DNA of 64,000 nucleotides from Serinus canaria. Lineage: Eukaryota; Chordata; Aves; Passeriformes; Fringillidae. The translations under genes were made by a program, and so were the position numbers. The stretch covers positions 22,578,765 to 22,642,764 of the forward strand of contig NC_066322.1 of the NCBI RefSeq assembly GCF_022539315.1, in the 5' to 3' direction. The notes under the pieces are model-generated. The model had not been told where the DNA came from. It worked only from the letters and a program-made list of their open reading frames with translations, and did not search any database. Shown piece after piece: positions 13,760-26,300 of the stretch; positions within the stretch are counted from its first letter, which is position 1; every line of letters starts with the position of its first letter.

Positions 13760-13825
13760 ATTTTAAAGCTAGAATAGGCCCTTGTGACCACTTAGTCAGG
13801 CCTTCTGCATGCAATTTCACTGCAG
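13760..13825 (-). mobile_element. Possible ancient CR1-like LINE remnant
   Basis: The plus strand reads AAGCTAGAATAGGCCCTTGT, then GACCACTTAGTCAGGCCTTC, then TGCATGC. This resembles the ancient sauropsid CR1-type 3' end pattern (aaggccagaagggaccattgtgatcatctagtctgacctcctgcat, in outline) with scattered substitutions. Orientation would be minus. The match is by eye, short and diverged. Confidence 0.35.
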
Positions 13826-14801
13826 TCCTGAGAGAAGCACCTCCAGTGCAGGCAATTACTGACAGAACGAGGCAGCTGCCCAAGGCGAGCAGCTGGGTGG
13901 GGTTTTGGTGATATTTTCCCCTAAGTTTGCTACCTAGAAAATATTTTCAGTAATGCTTCAGGGGAGGAGGGTGTGCACGTGTGTGTGTAAGGGTTTTTTT
14001 GGTTTTTTTAACACTAATTGCTTGTGACAGAAGCACAAATAAAATGCAATAACACTTAGGTGATTTATAGACAACAACTGCTTAACCAAATGCTTATGAA
14101 GAAGATCTGAAATTTGCCTTGCATTCCTTGGGGGTTACAAATGAAGTTGAGTTTGGGTGTTTTTTTAGCTGTGATGTAAAACCAGTTAGGAGCAGCCACA
14201 CAGAGCAATGGTAGAAAAGGATCAGCAAACTGGTTTAACTGCGTTTAAACCGCTGCTGGATTATCCCTAACATTTTTTAATGTGCTAATCAATATTAAGT
14301 ACCTTGTCTGGAGGAAAGCTACTCAATTCAAAACCTACCAATCAATTCACTATCAAAGCAGTTTGATTTATTAGCAGCACAATCAGCAGCACAGGCAGGA
14401 AATGTCCAGAATCAATATCAGCAATCACACACATAAACCTCAACTTCACAAGGTATTAACACACACCTACTACTTTTCCAAGCACTCTTCAAGAGCTAAT
14501 CCCCAAAAGCTGCAATCCCCTCGAGTTATAAGTAGTTTTGGGGCATTACCCCACTCTTGCAGAGGTGCAGGTTCCCTATTCCCACACATTCCTGGGAGCT
14601 GTGGTTGCTGCAGCTGTCCTGCTGCTGCTCCCTACAGCCCCTAATGCCCAGCCCGGTGAGAAAGCCAAAAAAAAAAAGAATTAAAGACTCCCAGTAAGAA
14701 TCTCTCAGCAAGTCTTTACACACATCAAGGACAGCAATCTCCCACTGATTTTGCATTCCAGCAAATGCACCAAGGTAAGAAAGTCAAAGGAATAGTTTGA
14801 G

Positions 14802-14820
14802 ATTATTATTATTATTATTA
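14802..14820. repeat. (ATT)n microsatellite
   Basis: Six perfect ATT units form a short simple repeat. A similar TAA/ATA-type run occurs at 62498-62511. Confidence 0.85.
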
Positions 14821-17800
14821 CTGGAACATCACTCTAAGTATAAAACATTCAGGTAATATAATAAGACAATATTTCATTCACCAGTGGCATTTTCAAATTA
14901 AAACGAGTATTTTTGAAAATAGAAGAGTTGCTGTAAGATATCAGGCTAAGTTAGATTCTGTCAATGTAGAAAGAGCACTGAAGAAAAAGAAACTAAATAA
15001 TAAATACTGTAATAAGATGAGCTCTGTATTTGTTGAAATGGCAGTGAATCAAACTAATCAGATTTTTCCAATGACCTTTCCAAATAGAGGTGTAAAAATT
15101 CTGAGGCACAAAAATTGGTAATGTTCATCACATCATCTTACAATATTATATATGCCAGTACTATAAGCTGGCAAGCACTAATAATAACTAAGTTTTAGGG
15201 TCTTTTACCCTGTTCATATTCTCAGTGGAATGACCACCTGTTGTCTGATATAAGCACGCTCTCTTACATACCAGTACCAACAGAGGAAGAATTCTCTCAA
15301 TTTCTACAAATTTCACAGAATTCCTTCTTCCTCATCCTCCTAAACTATCAAAGCTCTCTTTGTTACTGTGAGATGAAGTGAAAACTACTGTCATTTTTAG
15401 GTAGTAGAGAATAGTTTTAATATTTAAACTTAAAAGAGCTGTGTAATTACCAATGCCAGTGAGTCATGTTCTACCACAGCAAGATATTTTCATTCATTTT
15501 ATAGAAGAAAATTTGCAGAGGCACCACAACTGAATTTTATGCAATTTCTGACAATAAAATGTGTTTGGGCTATTGCTGTATGAATAAACCATTTCCCAGA
15601 GAAAGTAATATAGTTTCTAAAACATATTGCACAAACTCACCAGCTAACACCCCAGAGGAAAACCATCATTAAAAAAGCAATTTGGTAAGTCTGATTCCAA
15701 GAATTCTACCAGAAGTGCATCATCTAAGCAGAATAACTGAAGTCAGTTCTATGATGCAAAGACTGAAATAAAAGCAAAAATCAATACCAAAATAAACACA
15801 GGAAAAAAGAAAAGAGGTGCTGAAGAAATAAATCAGGCAACACTCCTACTTCACAGGGAGCATGCTGTATTTCCATGTATTGGTATTTCACATTGCATAC
15901 ATTAAAGCACAGATGTTTTTATCAGTCTGACAAGGCAGCTGAGTGTTTCATGGCCACCAATGCTTTCAGACCAAGGTGCATAAGTGGAGAGAACAGATCT
16001 GGATGTGGCAGAGCTCAGAGCTCCTTGCCCCAGGGGGCACTGGCAGCCCACCCATTTCTGAAACAGGCAGTCAGTCTGTGCTTCCTTCCATCTATGGACA
16101 GCTGCCTTCCATACATGGAAAACAGCTTCACTGCCTTCTCACATGTTGGGGAACCTATTTTTCCCAAAACAATCAAGGGACTGAGAGAACCTTTCTTTGT
16201 GGATTTACCTTACAGTAAATCACAACCATTTCAAGATGCCTGGAATTTTCTGGATATTCTGGGGAGGTCTGGCTTCTATTCAGATGAGATTAGCTTTCTT
16301 ACAAGACAAAATACCTAAAAATTCAGATTTAAAATTCTTTCTACCTTCTAATCATGTATGCATATGATGTTAGTAGCGTAATTTAAAATAATTCCTTTAG
16401 AAATGATAGAAAACTCATGATTAAGACCACAATGAGAGACTAGCATATCCAATAATTATCTTTTTATTAAGTACATAATAAATACAGTCTTTTAAGGCTT
16501 CACAGGAGGAGCTCTGGTTTAGACAACGCTTTTGGTCCCAGAATTTAAAGATTTAAAACTCATTCTATTTTGTAAGAAAGACTGATTTGAAGACTCTAGA
16601 AATATATCTGGAGGTGTTATGAGTGCCTTTAAGGAGTTTTATGCTCAAGAATCCCAATGAAAATAAACCACAGATTTAAAAAGCAGCTGATCCTTTCAGA
16701 TTCTTACGGCACCACAAAAGAAATCTGAGTCTCCCCAAATACCCAGAAAAGTCCCATGGTGGCTGAAAGAACAGCTTCAGCAATTCCTGCGCTCTTCCAT
16801 ACTCAGATTTTTCACAAATACATGATGCCTGAAATTCACATTTTCAAACTAACTTTTATACTACTGCGAGGTAAAAAACCTGTTTAAAGTTACTGCTAGT
16901 GTTTGTATCCTCCCTGAGTAGGCAACCCCCTGGCTCTGGAGTGCAAAGGCACAATTATCTCCTCATATTCCCCATCTTCAAAGCTGTGCAACCAGACACC
17001 TGAGCACCATGTCTGAAATTTTTATTTGCTAATAATACTTGAAAGGAGAATTTCTGATTAATTCTATAAGTATCATTCTTTCACTTCCTTGATATAATCA
17101 CTTACAAATTAATTATAGGAATAGAAATGAATTAGAAATTAAACCCAGACTGGCTTTATTTCTCTTGACTGGCTCAACTACATCTTATTTTATTCCTCAA
17201 CAGCCTATGTTGTGCATAAGACACACAAGTGCTTCCTTCACCCTTCCTTTTCCAGAAAAGCGAGTTGGGTATCAAGGCACAAACCAAAAATGTAACACAC
17301 ATGGATAACTTTTGGAGATTACAGGTCTACAGATTCCACAGAAATTTGAGTTTATTAGAGATTTTCATGCAGAAGAAGAAGAATTACCCATTTGAGAGCT
17401 GGAAATCTTTTTGATCATTTTATTTCTGCTCCCCATGCCTGTGCTCAAGAGACATTTTGTACTCATTTATACAGGAAATGAAAGGAACTTCAAAAGCACA
17501 GATACTATCTCCTTCAATTGAGAATACTTTACCTGCATTTTGTTTGAAAGGCCAAAAATACCAATAGCTTTATCTGTACAGTCTAATAAGTTCAGGTTTC
17601 AGGGGTGCCTTATTCATTAAGAATTGCTGAAAGCCTCAGTTTCTCATAAAACACTGCTTAAAACAGACTGGAAAACCATATTGTGCCTTTCAGGTCTTTC
17701 AATCAACTCAGAAGTCCAAATCCCTAACAAGAATTCCAAGTTTCAAAGAGAATTCTACATTTAAATTTGAAATCTACTCCCAGAGCAATGGTGAACTCCA

Positions 17801-19639
17801 CGAAGGGAGGACGTGGGGAAAATAAGAATAATCCCTGAGACAAGCCTAGCACAGGAGTTATGGCTGAGCCATGGGATACCCCAAGTTCCACCTCAGTGTT
17901 TCCTGTGCTGCTCTGCCTTTAGAAGAGCAAAATACTCCATGCAAATAAAGATTGATTAGTCCTTAGGTAAGATCTTAAAGATGGGTCAAGTCTGTAGCTG
18001 ACATCTTTTTTCTTCCCCTCATAAATGAGGTTTGAACTCTGAAGTGTAATTAGCTCATTGTTTAATTCCAAAGTTGGGGTAAATCAGAAATGAGAAGTGG
18101 TGAAATTATGATTTTCAGAGAACTGGTGACTGAACCATGGGCATTGCATCACAGGAGTCTCACAGACAATACAATATGTAAATGTGTGAGCTCAGCAGGG
18201 ATGTTGAGATGCTATTTCTTCCCTTCAGAAATATTAAATACATTTCATCTTCTCTATTAGTTAATATATGTATTATTGAAGAGATATAACTATTTTTCTA
18301 AACAAAAAGTTTATTACTGGTTATGAAGCTTGTCTACTGAAGGAAAATACAGGGGGGAAGAAGAATATTTACATATCTGATACCCCCCAAACATAGAAAA
18401 ACAAACAAACAAAAAATCAATGAGATAATATGGATTTTCTGTACATTTTTCAACACTCAACTGGGCCATCTCTTGTTATGTTCACGCTGTTTCCAGATAA
18501 CACATATCAAATCAGCCTCTCAGAAGCTGTTGGTTCAAGTTGCAGGTTATTCATTAAATAGAGGGTACACTAGCACAAACAGATCTACTTTGATAGGCTT
18601 AGACACTAGATTTAAATAAAAGCACATTACAGACAGAAGATAATTTAGAATCTAGTGGCACTTCACAGGGTTTTTTTTAACTTTTTCTTGAAATTACAGG
18701 GACACAACAAAGGCAAGGCCACTCCTTGACAAGAAGCAAGGTCACCATTTTATCTCACAGAAGGCTGATGGGATCACTGCCTGCCTCAGTCTGAAAGTAG
18801 TGCTGAGGTGAAGCTCAGGGGTTTGCTGGCACCTTAAAAGCTGAAAATATAACATCAGAAGCATTTAACTCCCTGATCTCAGGCTCTGCCCAGCTTTCCA
18901 TCTCCCTCTATTCCATTTCTTCAAACAGAAATTATGCCTTAGAAATAGTCTAATGGTTCCATTCTCTCCAGTAAAACCTAATAACAGTGAAGAGAAAAGA
19001 TGAGGCAATGTACACTCCATTTACAGACTCCAAATGAGTGTGCTTGCTAAAGCAAATACAAGAGGATGTAAAACCACCAAGTCATGTAAGAATAGAAGAA
19101 GCAGTCAGTGGAAAATTACTTGAAAACTGAAGTTCATGGAACAAGTCAAAACCACATAAAACCTATAACACTTTGAATAAAGTTGGGTAATGAGTGCTTA
19201 ATTACTTTTGTAGTTAACTGAAGTGTCTTAACAGCATTATCAACTTTCAGACCAGGTGTGGATGAAATCCTGGCATTATAGTTTTGCTGCTTGGATTAAA
19301 CAAAGCTCAGAATTGATAAGTTTAGCTGGTTTTACTTCAGCAAGCTTTTCTTGCATGCAGTAAGGGCATCCAGCTTCTCTATTCATCGTTCTTTCTCCTT
19401 TCAGTGGATGTTTAATGGAAATTTTGGGAATATTGCATCAATAGCAGTTTGTTTCTATTGTAATAATAAAAATTATTCATGTACACGTATGCCAAAAATC
19501 ACTGTTATTACAGAGTCATAACAAGATCTAACAAACACTGAACCTCAGAAAAAAATCCATTTTCTCCCTGAAAGGATGTCAAAATTGCCCACATTTTTCC
19601 CAGCAGTTACAAAACTCACCAAATTAGACTTATCTTGTC

Positions 19640-19658
19640 AAAAAAAAAAAAAAAAAAA
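19640..19658. repeat. Poly-A run of 19
   Basis: An uninterrupted A19 homopolymer. No poly-A signal, target-site duplication or retroposed body is evident immediately upstream, so a retrotransposition origin is not supported. Confidence 0.8.
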
Positions 19659-20294
19659 GGTAATTTCTGTTCTGATTATTGTGCCCTGACTGCTGCTGTG
19701 GATGTGCTACATACAGGACTTTCAAAGTGGTATTGGGCTTTTCTGCTGGATGGATTTTCACCAAATATTGAAACAAATACTTTAAAAATCAGGTAAGCTT
19801 AAATTAGGTCTGCAAGTTCACTTAAAGCAGAAGCAAAGAAAACTCAGTCCCTTAAGTTGTAGATAAGAGGAATTTTGTGAGGAATTTTTCTGAATGTCTA
19901 TGCAGATGAGCATTCCCAAGGAGACAGGTAAGTCCCATATTAGGGCACATATTTCAAAACTTGAATTTAGGAAACCTCTTCCTTGGAATGCTTCTTTTGT
20001 GGCAAGAAAATAGACACAGGAAGAGGAGAACACTCTATCCCTTGGAAAGTAAAGATGTCTACGCTGGACCTTCTCTGAGCCAAAAACAGTTTTAGCAGTA
20101 ATATTTGAATAAAGAAAATCTTAAAGGTACTAATCAGCTCTAAATTATTAAAATCTGCCAATTAGAAGTCTAATGAATATTGTATGAATCACATGTAAAA
20201 GGCATTTCTTGGAATTTTATCTGAAGGACTAATCAAGGTTAGTGGTGACAATATGGAAATGCTCGTTACTTTTTTCTCTCCTGCAAAGGACAAT

Positions 20295-20322
20295 AATTAG
20301 AGCTTCCCAAAGAGCTCTAATT
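20295..20322. promoter_or_regulatory. 10-bp-stem inverted repeat with paired TAAT cores
   Basis: AATTAGAGCT (20295-20304) and its exact reverse complement AGCTCTAATT (20313-20322) flank an 8-bp spacer. Each arm carries a homeodomain-type ATTA/TAAT core, so the element could bind a homeodomain dimer or form a small hairpin. There is no adjacent gene, so function is inferred only from symmetry. Confidence 0.4.
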
Positions 20323-20329
20323 GGAACAG

Positions 20330-23300
20330 TGAACCTTTTTTCTTTTCTTTGAAAAAGGGATTCTGAAATTGTCCATGTTTCACCAAAAGCAAGCAATCAG
20401 AATAAAGACAATTTTCATTTACTTGACAAATTGGGCTTTTAACTCAACTCCCTCCTTTTTCACAATAATGAATGACTTTCCTGCTCAGTTCCTCTGGAAT
20501 ACATCACACCAGGATAGACAGATTACAGTGAAATAGAGTGAAAAGGAAGTGACCTGGGAAACCCATGCCAGTATCTCCTTCCTTGTGGGCTGCCATTTGC
20601 AGGAGTAGCCAGGCTATAGCCACCAGTCACTGTCCCCAGAAATAAGAAGGTTGAAGGTCAGTCAGGGCTTGTTTTTTTCTCCTCTGTTCAGTTGTGGGGT
20701 ATTTTCTTGCTGCTTGTGTAACCTTTACCATATGAAAGCGTGTCACTCCCAGTGTACACTGACTGTGCTCACACTGAAGCTGGGTAGTTGTGACCAGGGA
20801 CTGCACATCTGCAGCCTCCCCAGCTTGTGGGAAAGGCAGGATTCCCTCCTAGCTCCAAAGGCACAAGAAAATCTCTTGGTGACATCATCTGTGTGAATGC
20901 CAAGTTCAATCAGTGGTGCGTGCTCATGCCTCAGTGCCTGGAGGAAACAGGCAAGAGCACTTCATGCCCCACCTTCTTCCTCATCACAAGGAGTTTATCC
21001 ACCTCTTAGTCCTGATAGCTCCTTGCCAAGCAGCCTCACTTCCAGACAGTTTCAGCAGAGGTTTAAAGGAGATTTTTACTTCTTTTCTGTAGATTACTTT
21101 CAGTTCAGCTTTACTGAACACTAAGTACCTCCCAGTCACTACATGGTGCAAAAACGTTAGATTCTCTTTCAAGAAAATGAGATTTTTTTTTCCCCCCATG
21201 TTTCATTTCTTGAAATATACATTTTTTTTTTATTTTTTTTTTCTGAAAGGGATGAATAAAACACTGGTTTCATCTCAAACAGTTATTCACTTATGGGTAA
21301 CCGAAGACCACATCAGTGTTATGTATCATTATGTATACCATATGGCTCTCCTACAGAAATGAGCTTTAGGAGCGTAATTATCAACAATGCTTAGTGCCAA
21401 TATGTTCCACATAGTTAACAAAAGAATAGCATCAGTGATGTGAGAGAAGGATTAAGACTATTTTAGAATATTATGCAGTATAAGCAAGGCCAGAAAATCA
21501 TATACATACACACACACACTAACACACGTGGGTGAAGCACTGAAGGCACTTCAAGCACAGTATTTCCCTGTTAAATAAAACATAACTTCCAATGCAGGAT
21601 ATTAGCTGGAAGCTAGGCAGATACTACAGAAGCTAAAGAAACCAAAGAACTGATCAATGACTAACACACACAGCCCAGGCAGACACTTGGTAAAATCAGC
21701 CTCTCTCCTACCCTAGGACAAGCGTCTAAGAGCATCTAGGGAAATACAGGGTATTGTTGGATGATTTTTTAGCAGCAAATGTGAAGGTGTGGGAAATTAA
21801 TTAAAGCCACCTCGTGCAGTATGTTCTGCTCAAGGACCTGAAGCCCACACATCCAGGGCCGTGTGTGCACAGCCAGCTGTGTGCCAGCATCTTGGTCCAT
21901 GGTGCAACACATGGAGGGCAGAGCTCAGACACAGGAAATAAAAACACTCTCAGAGTTCGGGGATGAGGAACACTAAAGTGCATTAAATACACACACACAG
22001 AAGTAAGGAAATGCTACATAGACAAGTGCTCCAAAAAAGCTCTCCAGAGGAAAGCAAGCCACACACACATGCCACAGGGGAGTTCAATATGTTACCTTTA
22101 CCTCAAGGTACCTGCATTCTCAGTCTTACTGACCGTTTTCTAAAGTCATGTTTTGGATTCAGGTATTGAAGCTTACTTAGTGAAAAAGGCTTCCAAGTGA
22201 AGTAACTGAGCAAAATACCATGCTTATCCTAACCTTCTTATAAATGAAGAATTACAGATTTAAATGAAGCACCCTTAATACAAAATGCAAGTTAAATGAG
22301 TTTCATTTCACTCTCTAATTCAGAACACTAACAGGGCAACTATCACAAAGCACAGATTCAATCCTCTAGCTAACTGAATGTAAATATTCACTTCCATTCT
22401 CAAACTAATTTTTACAAAAAATACCAGTAAAAAAAAAATTCACAGCACACATAGACATTCAGTGTTTCTGAGATACTGCTCTCTAATTTCACTTGCCAGA
22501 TTGAAGCATTAAACACTCAGCTACTAAAAAAGGACAGCAAAGTTTTTGGCTTATTATTAACAGTAAACAGCAAAGCAGCATTTTGCATAATAGAGCCTGA
22601 ATTGCCCAGAACTGCTCTTCTGCATAAAAAATGATACAGAGTCACTGAGATTGCCAAAGATGCCACCAATCAAATAGCAAATTAAAAAATTTAAATAGAA
22701 GGGCAAACTTTTAAAAGCTGTGTTTTAAACAAAGCTTGTCCTGTCATTTAAAAACATCGAATGCAGTCCAAGGAGCTGCATCAAAAGCAGCTTCACAGCA
22801 ATTTCATTCAAGTTTCTACAAATGTCCATGTTGTGCTTCCCTCACCCTCTATCACCCCCTAAAAGGCAGAGTACAAAGAAGTATTTCAGGGAGCTGGAAA
22901 TTGCAGTGTGACAAGGATCCCTTATCAGAGCTCAGCCCGTGGTACGGTGTGTTAAAGTGATGGATGAGAATTCACTCTGCGCATTTCCTCCCTTCGCATT
23001 CACGGCATTTCCTATCAGAGCAGGAACAGGCACAGCTGTGCTCACTTTGATGGAAACAGGACTGCATTAGAGACAATCCCACGGTAATGGCCTGCTTTGC
23101 TTTAAACACATACATATGCATTACTGCACTCACTCTCCTTAAGCATCTTCAGAGTATTTAAGATAATAGATGAGTTAACTATGCAATACTCTGATATTTT
23201 TCCCCTACTGCACCTCCTTTTCATCTCTTTTTAAATGCAGTCTACTTTTCCTTGCTCAAACCTGAGGAACCAGTAGACAACTACCACAATGACCAGGTTT

Positions 23301-26300
23301 TCTCCCTACTCACAGCAGCAGCCAAATACTTCAAGACTGTTAAGTTAGTTGATTTTACATTTACTCTATACAACTTATGGATCTAGTGCAGAGGTCTTAT
23401 CACTGATGAGTTAACTATTTACAAAATCTATTCTTTTTTTGAAAAACAAGGACCCAGTTAGCTGTTCCTTCTCATGCACAAGCCCTACTTTCCACTGAAC
23501 AATTTCCAACCTCACTTCTTTCCCCATTGTTATTCACCATTCAACAAGGCGTTTGTTTTGAATTTTGAATTCTTGGTATATCCCCCAATATTTTCTACTC
23601 TGAAGGTGTTTTCCAGCTTGGCTCTGACTGAAGACTATATACACCACCACTGATGAAAAAGAACTGTTTATATACTGAAACACGAGGGCATCTCCACACA
23701 TTTTCCATTAAAATATTAAGAGCTTCTCCTTACAGCTTTCTGACCAGTTCTGTACCATTTCATACACCTTCATTTAGATGATTTTTTCCCAACATATATT
23801 AAGGCCAGGCTTCTCCACCATTTATAGCAAGATGACCTTGGGTGCACCCCCTGTAAAGTTTGACACCCACAAGCCATGCCTGGGATCCACACACTTGTCA
23901 TGACAGAACTGCACATAATTTCTGCATTAACAATGAGCTGCTGTCAAAGAAACCACAGAAACCCAGGAGCTCTCAACAAGGTTAGCTCCCCAGGTCTGCT
24001 CACTGTCTGCTGCAGAGCACCAGTTTGAGGCAAGGAGTCCAGGGTGGTACCAAGACCCCCTCTTGGGCTGCACTCGCTTTTCAGCCACTCAATACAAACC
24101 TTCAGCTCCACCAACTCACTTCGCATGGTTCCTACTTTTCCCTTCATAATGGAAAATGCATTTTTACCTCTGATATGATTAATTGGAGAGACTGTAATTT
24201 TCTTTAGTGCCTCTGAGAAGCATCTCAGAGAATTTTACTGACCAATTCTAGGAGTTTAAGAGAGTCTGTCATACTGAAATGCATTGTTTTTATTTTGCTA
24301 TTTTTCCTCTTTCCTATCTCAGAGATCACAGGTTGCACTGCTGACAGCTCCTCTCAGTATTCCCTCACCTTGACATTTTTAACACTTTTTTTTTCCCTTG
24401 CCAGTCTCAATTAAATCCCCAAAAGTCTATGCCAAAAATGCTTTTTCTTTTGTAGGAAATATCTTCTGAACACATTTAAGGAATTGAGTTCTGTTTCAAC
24501 TCCTCATCAACAAATTTCTGGGCAGTTAAAATCTGCTACAGCCATCAAGTCCTGCAAATCAAATGGTGAATCAAAAAAAAAAAAAATCAGTCTCTTATGA
24601 AGAGAAGTGTTACTTAATAATTGCTAAGCTTACTTTGAATTGATGGTGCCTTCCAGTGCACAAAAAAATTCATGAATACAAAAATATTCTTGCCACTCTA
24701 TTGCCATCCCACCTACCCAAAATATATAGCTTTATTCACCTTGACTCTGACTTCTGGTGAACATGCTGGCCTCTACACCTACTGTACTTTCATAGATTGT
24801 GCCAACTGATATGGAAAACTTGAAAGAGGGCAGCAATGTGAATTACCTGAATGAAAGCCCCCAAAGGAAATATCAGGAAAACAAAGTAAGCAATTGCTTT
24901 AAAACACTGAAAGCATTGAAAACAATTTGGGTTTGTGCCTTGGAATTAGTGAAACCATGGATATTTATGAATTCTGTCATTACTTGGACACCTGTAGGAT
25001 ACAACTAAAGGATTTTTTCATACCATTACTTAGTAATGTTCAGTGTGAATTTGTATTTAAGCTGTGTAAGCTGTATTTTAAGATGCTGGGCTTCCACAGT
25101 AATCACAGCCCTTTATGCTTCTTAAGTTGAAGCACCACTGCAACATCTTAAAGTTTATTACTGTGACAGAAAATATACTGTCTGGTGCAAGAACATGGCA
25201 GGATGATATGAGGATGTGACTCATATGGATATGAGCACAGACACATGTACCCATGATTAAACAATAACTAGAAATATTGCTGATTTTCTTATAGCAGGAG
25301 ACTTCATTGTAGGAGCAGAAAGCACAAAGGAAAAGTTGGGGGAGTAACAGCAAGAAATGATCTGCTCAGGTTTGCAGGTGTCAGCACAGTTTTCAAAGAG
25401 TTCCATAATGGGACTTTCCAGTTTGAGCAGTAGAATCTGTCGGACTCGAAAGTGTGGCACCAAATGAAAATTTGTTAGTGCCAGGAGGGAAAGTGTGGGA
25501 ATTGAAAGTCATTCATCATTGTAACATTTCCCCACAAACTAAACACAGATAAAAGGTTCTGTATAGGCCACAGTTTCCAGTACACCAGCCTTTTTGTTAA
25601 CTTGTCATACTGGAACGTACGAGGTGCTTACACAGAAGTGACAACTTCCAGAGAATAATCTACAACTTTTCCCAAGTTATTTTTACTGGTAAGAGATTCT
25701 CTACTCATGCCAGCAGGAATGTCAGTACCTGCAAATCTTCACCAGGCATAAAATGCTTTTAATACATAACTTGGTTTTTTAAAAAGCTTTAGCATAATCA
25801 CTGAAAAAAGTGTTATTGAATTAGTTTGCATTGAGAAAACACTTCTTAACCAAAAGAACATGTCAAAAGGTCTGAACTTCCTGACCATTGCTAACAAAGT
25901 GCCCATCTTTCCATCAGTTTTAACTCTTGTGTCGAAAGGAAATAGAATTTGAAGGGAAAGAGCTTGAGAAAGAGTTAATTCTGTGTGAAGTGTCACTTCA
26001 GACAGCCGTGGTACATTTTTACTGCTAAATGTGGAAACATTTGTCAGTGCTGGATAACCATCAGGACTGGAGAGTGGAGCAGCATCAATCATGTGTCTCT
26101 GGGTACTGGTATGAATATGTAATGAGCACACAGAGAAATCTCCTGGGAGGTCCAGCTCTACACTACACGAATTAACATCCACTTACTGATTAGGCTTTAT
26201 ATCAGCTAATAACAGAGATGAATTTAAGACACAAGAATCATTTAATGAGCCTCGGCAAAATAGATTTTAAAAATTCAACAAGTATTACTCCTGATTTTAG

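Larger units (their letters stand above)
13826..20290. other. Non-coding AT-rich DNA, no gene seen
   Basis: Unique, CpG-poor sequence. The longest open frame (15875-16318 plus, 147 codons) overlaps a second frame of 91 codons and has no recognisable motif. A short ATT microsatellite (14802-14820) and a 19-A run (19640-19658) are present. Nothing resembling a spliced exon of a known gene was recognised. Confidence 0.55.

Noticed and set aside
23944..24147. Minus-strand frame with amphipathic RSELVELKVCIEWLKSE, considered as CR1 ORF1 or coiled-coil remnant
   Set aside because: Only about 20 residues look helical. The remainder shows no family signature, and no CR1 3' end lies nearby.
25739..26182. 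147-codon minus-strand frame
   Set aside because: No recognisable motif, no start or splice context. Within the range expected for long windows.
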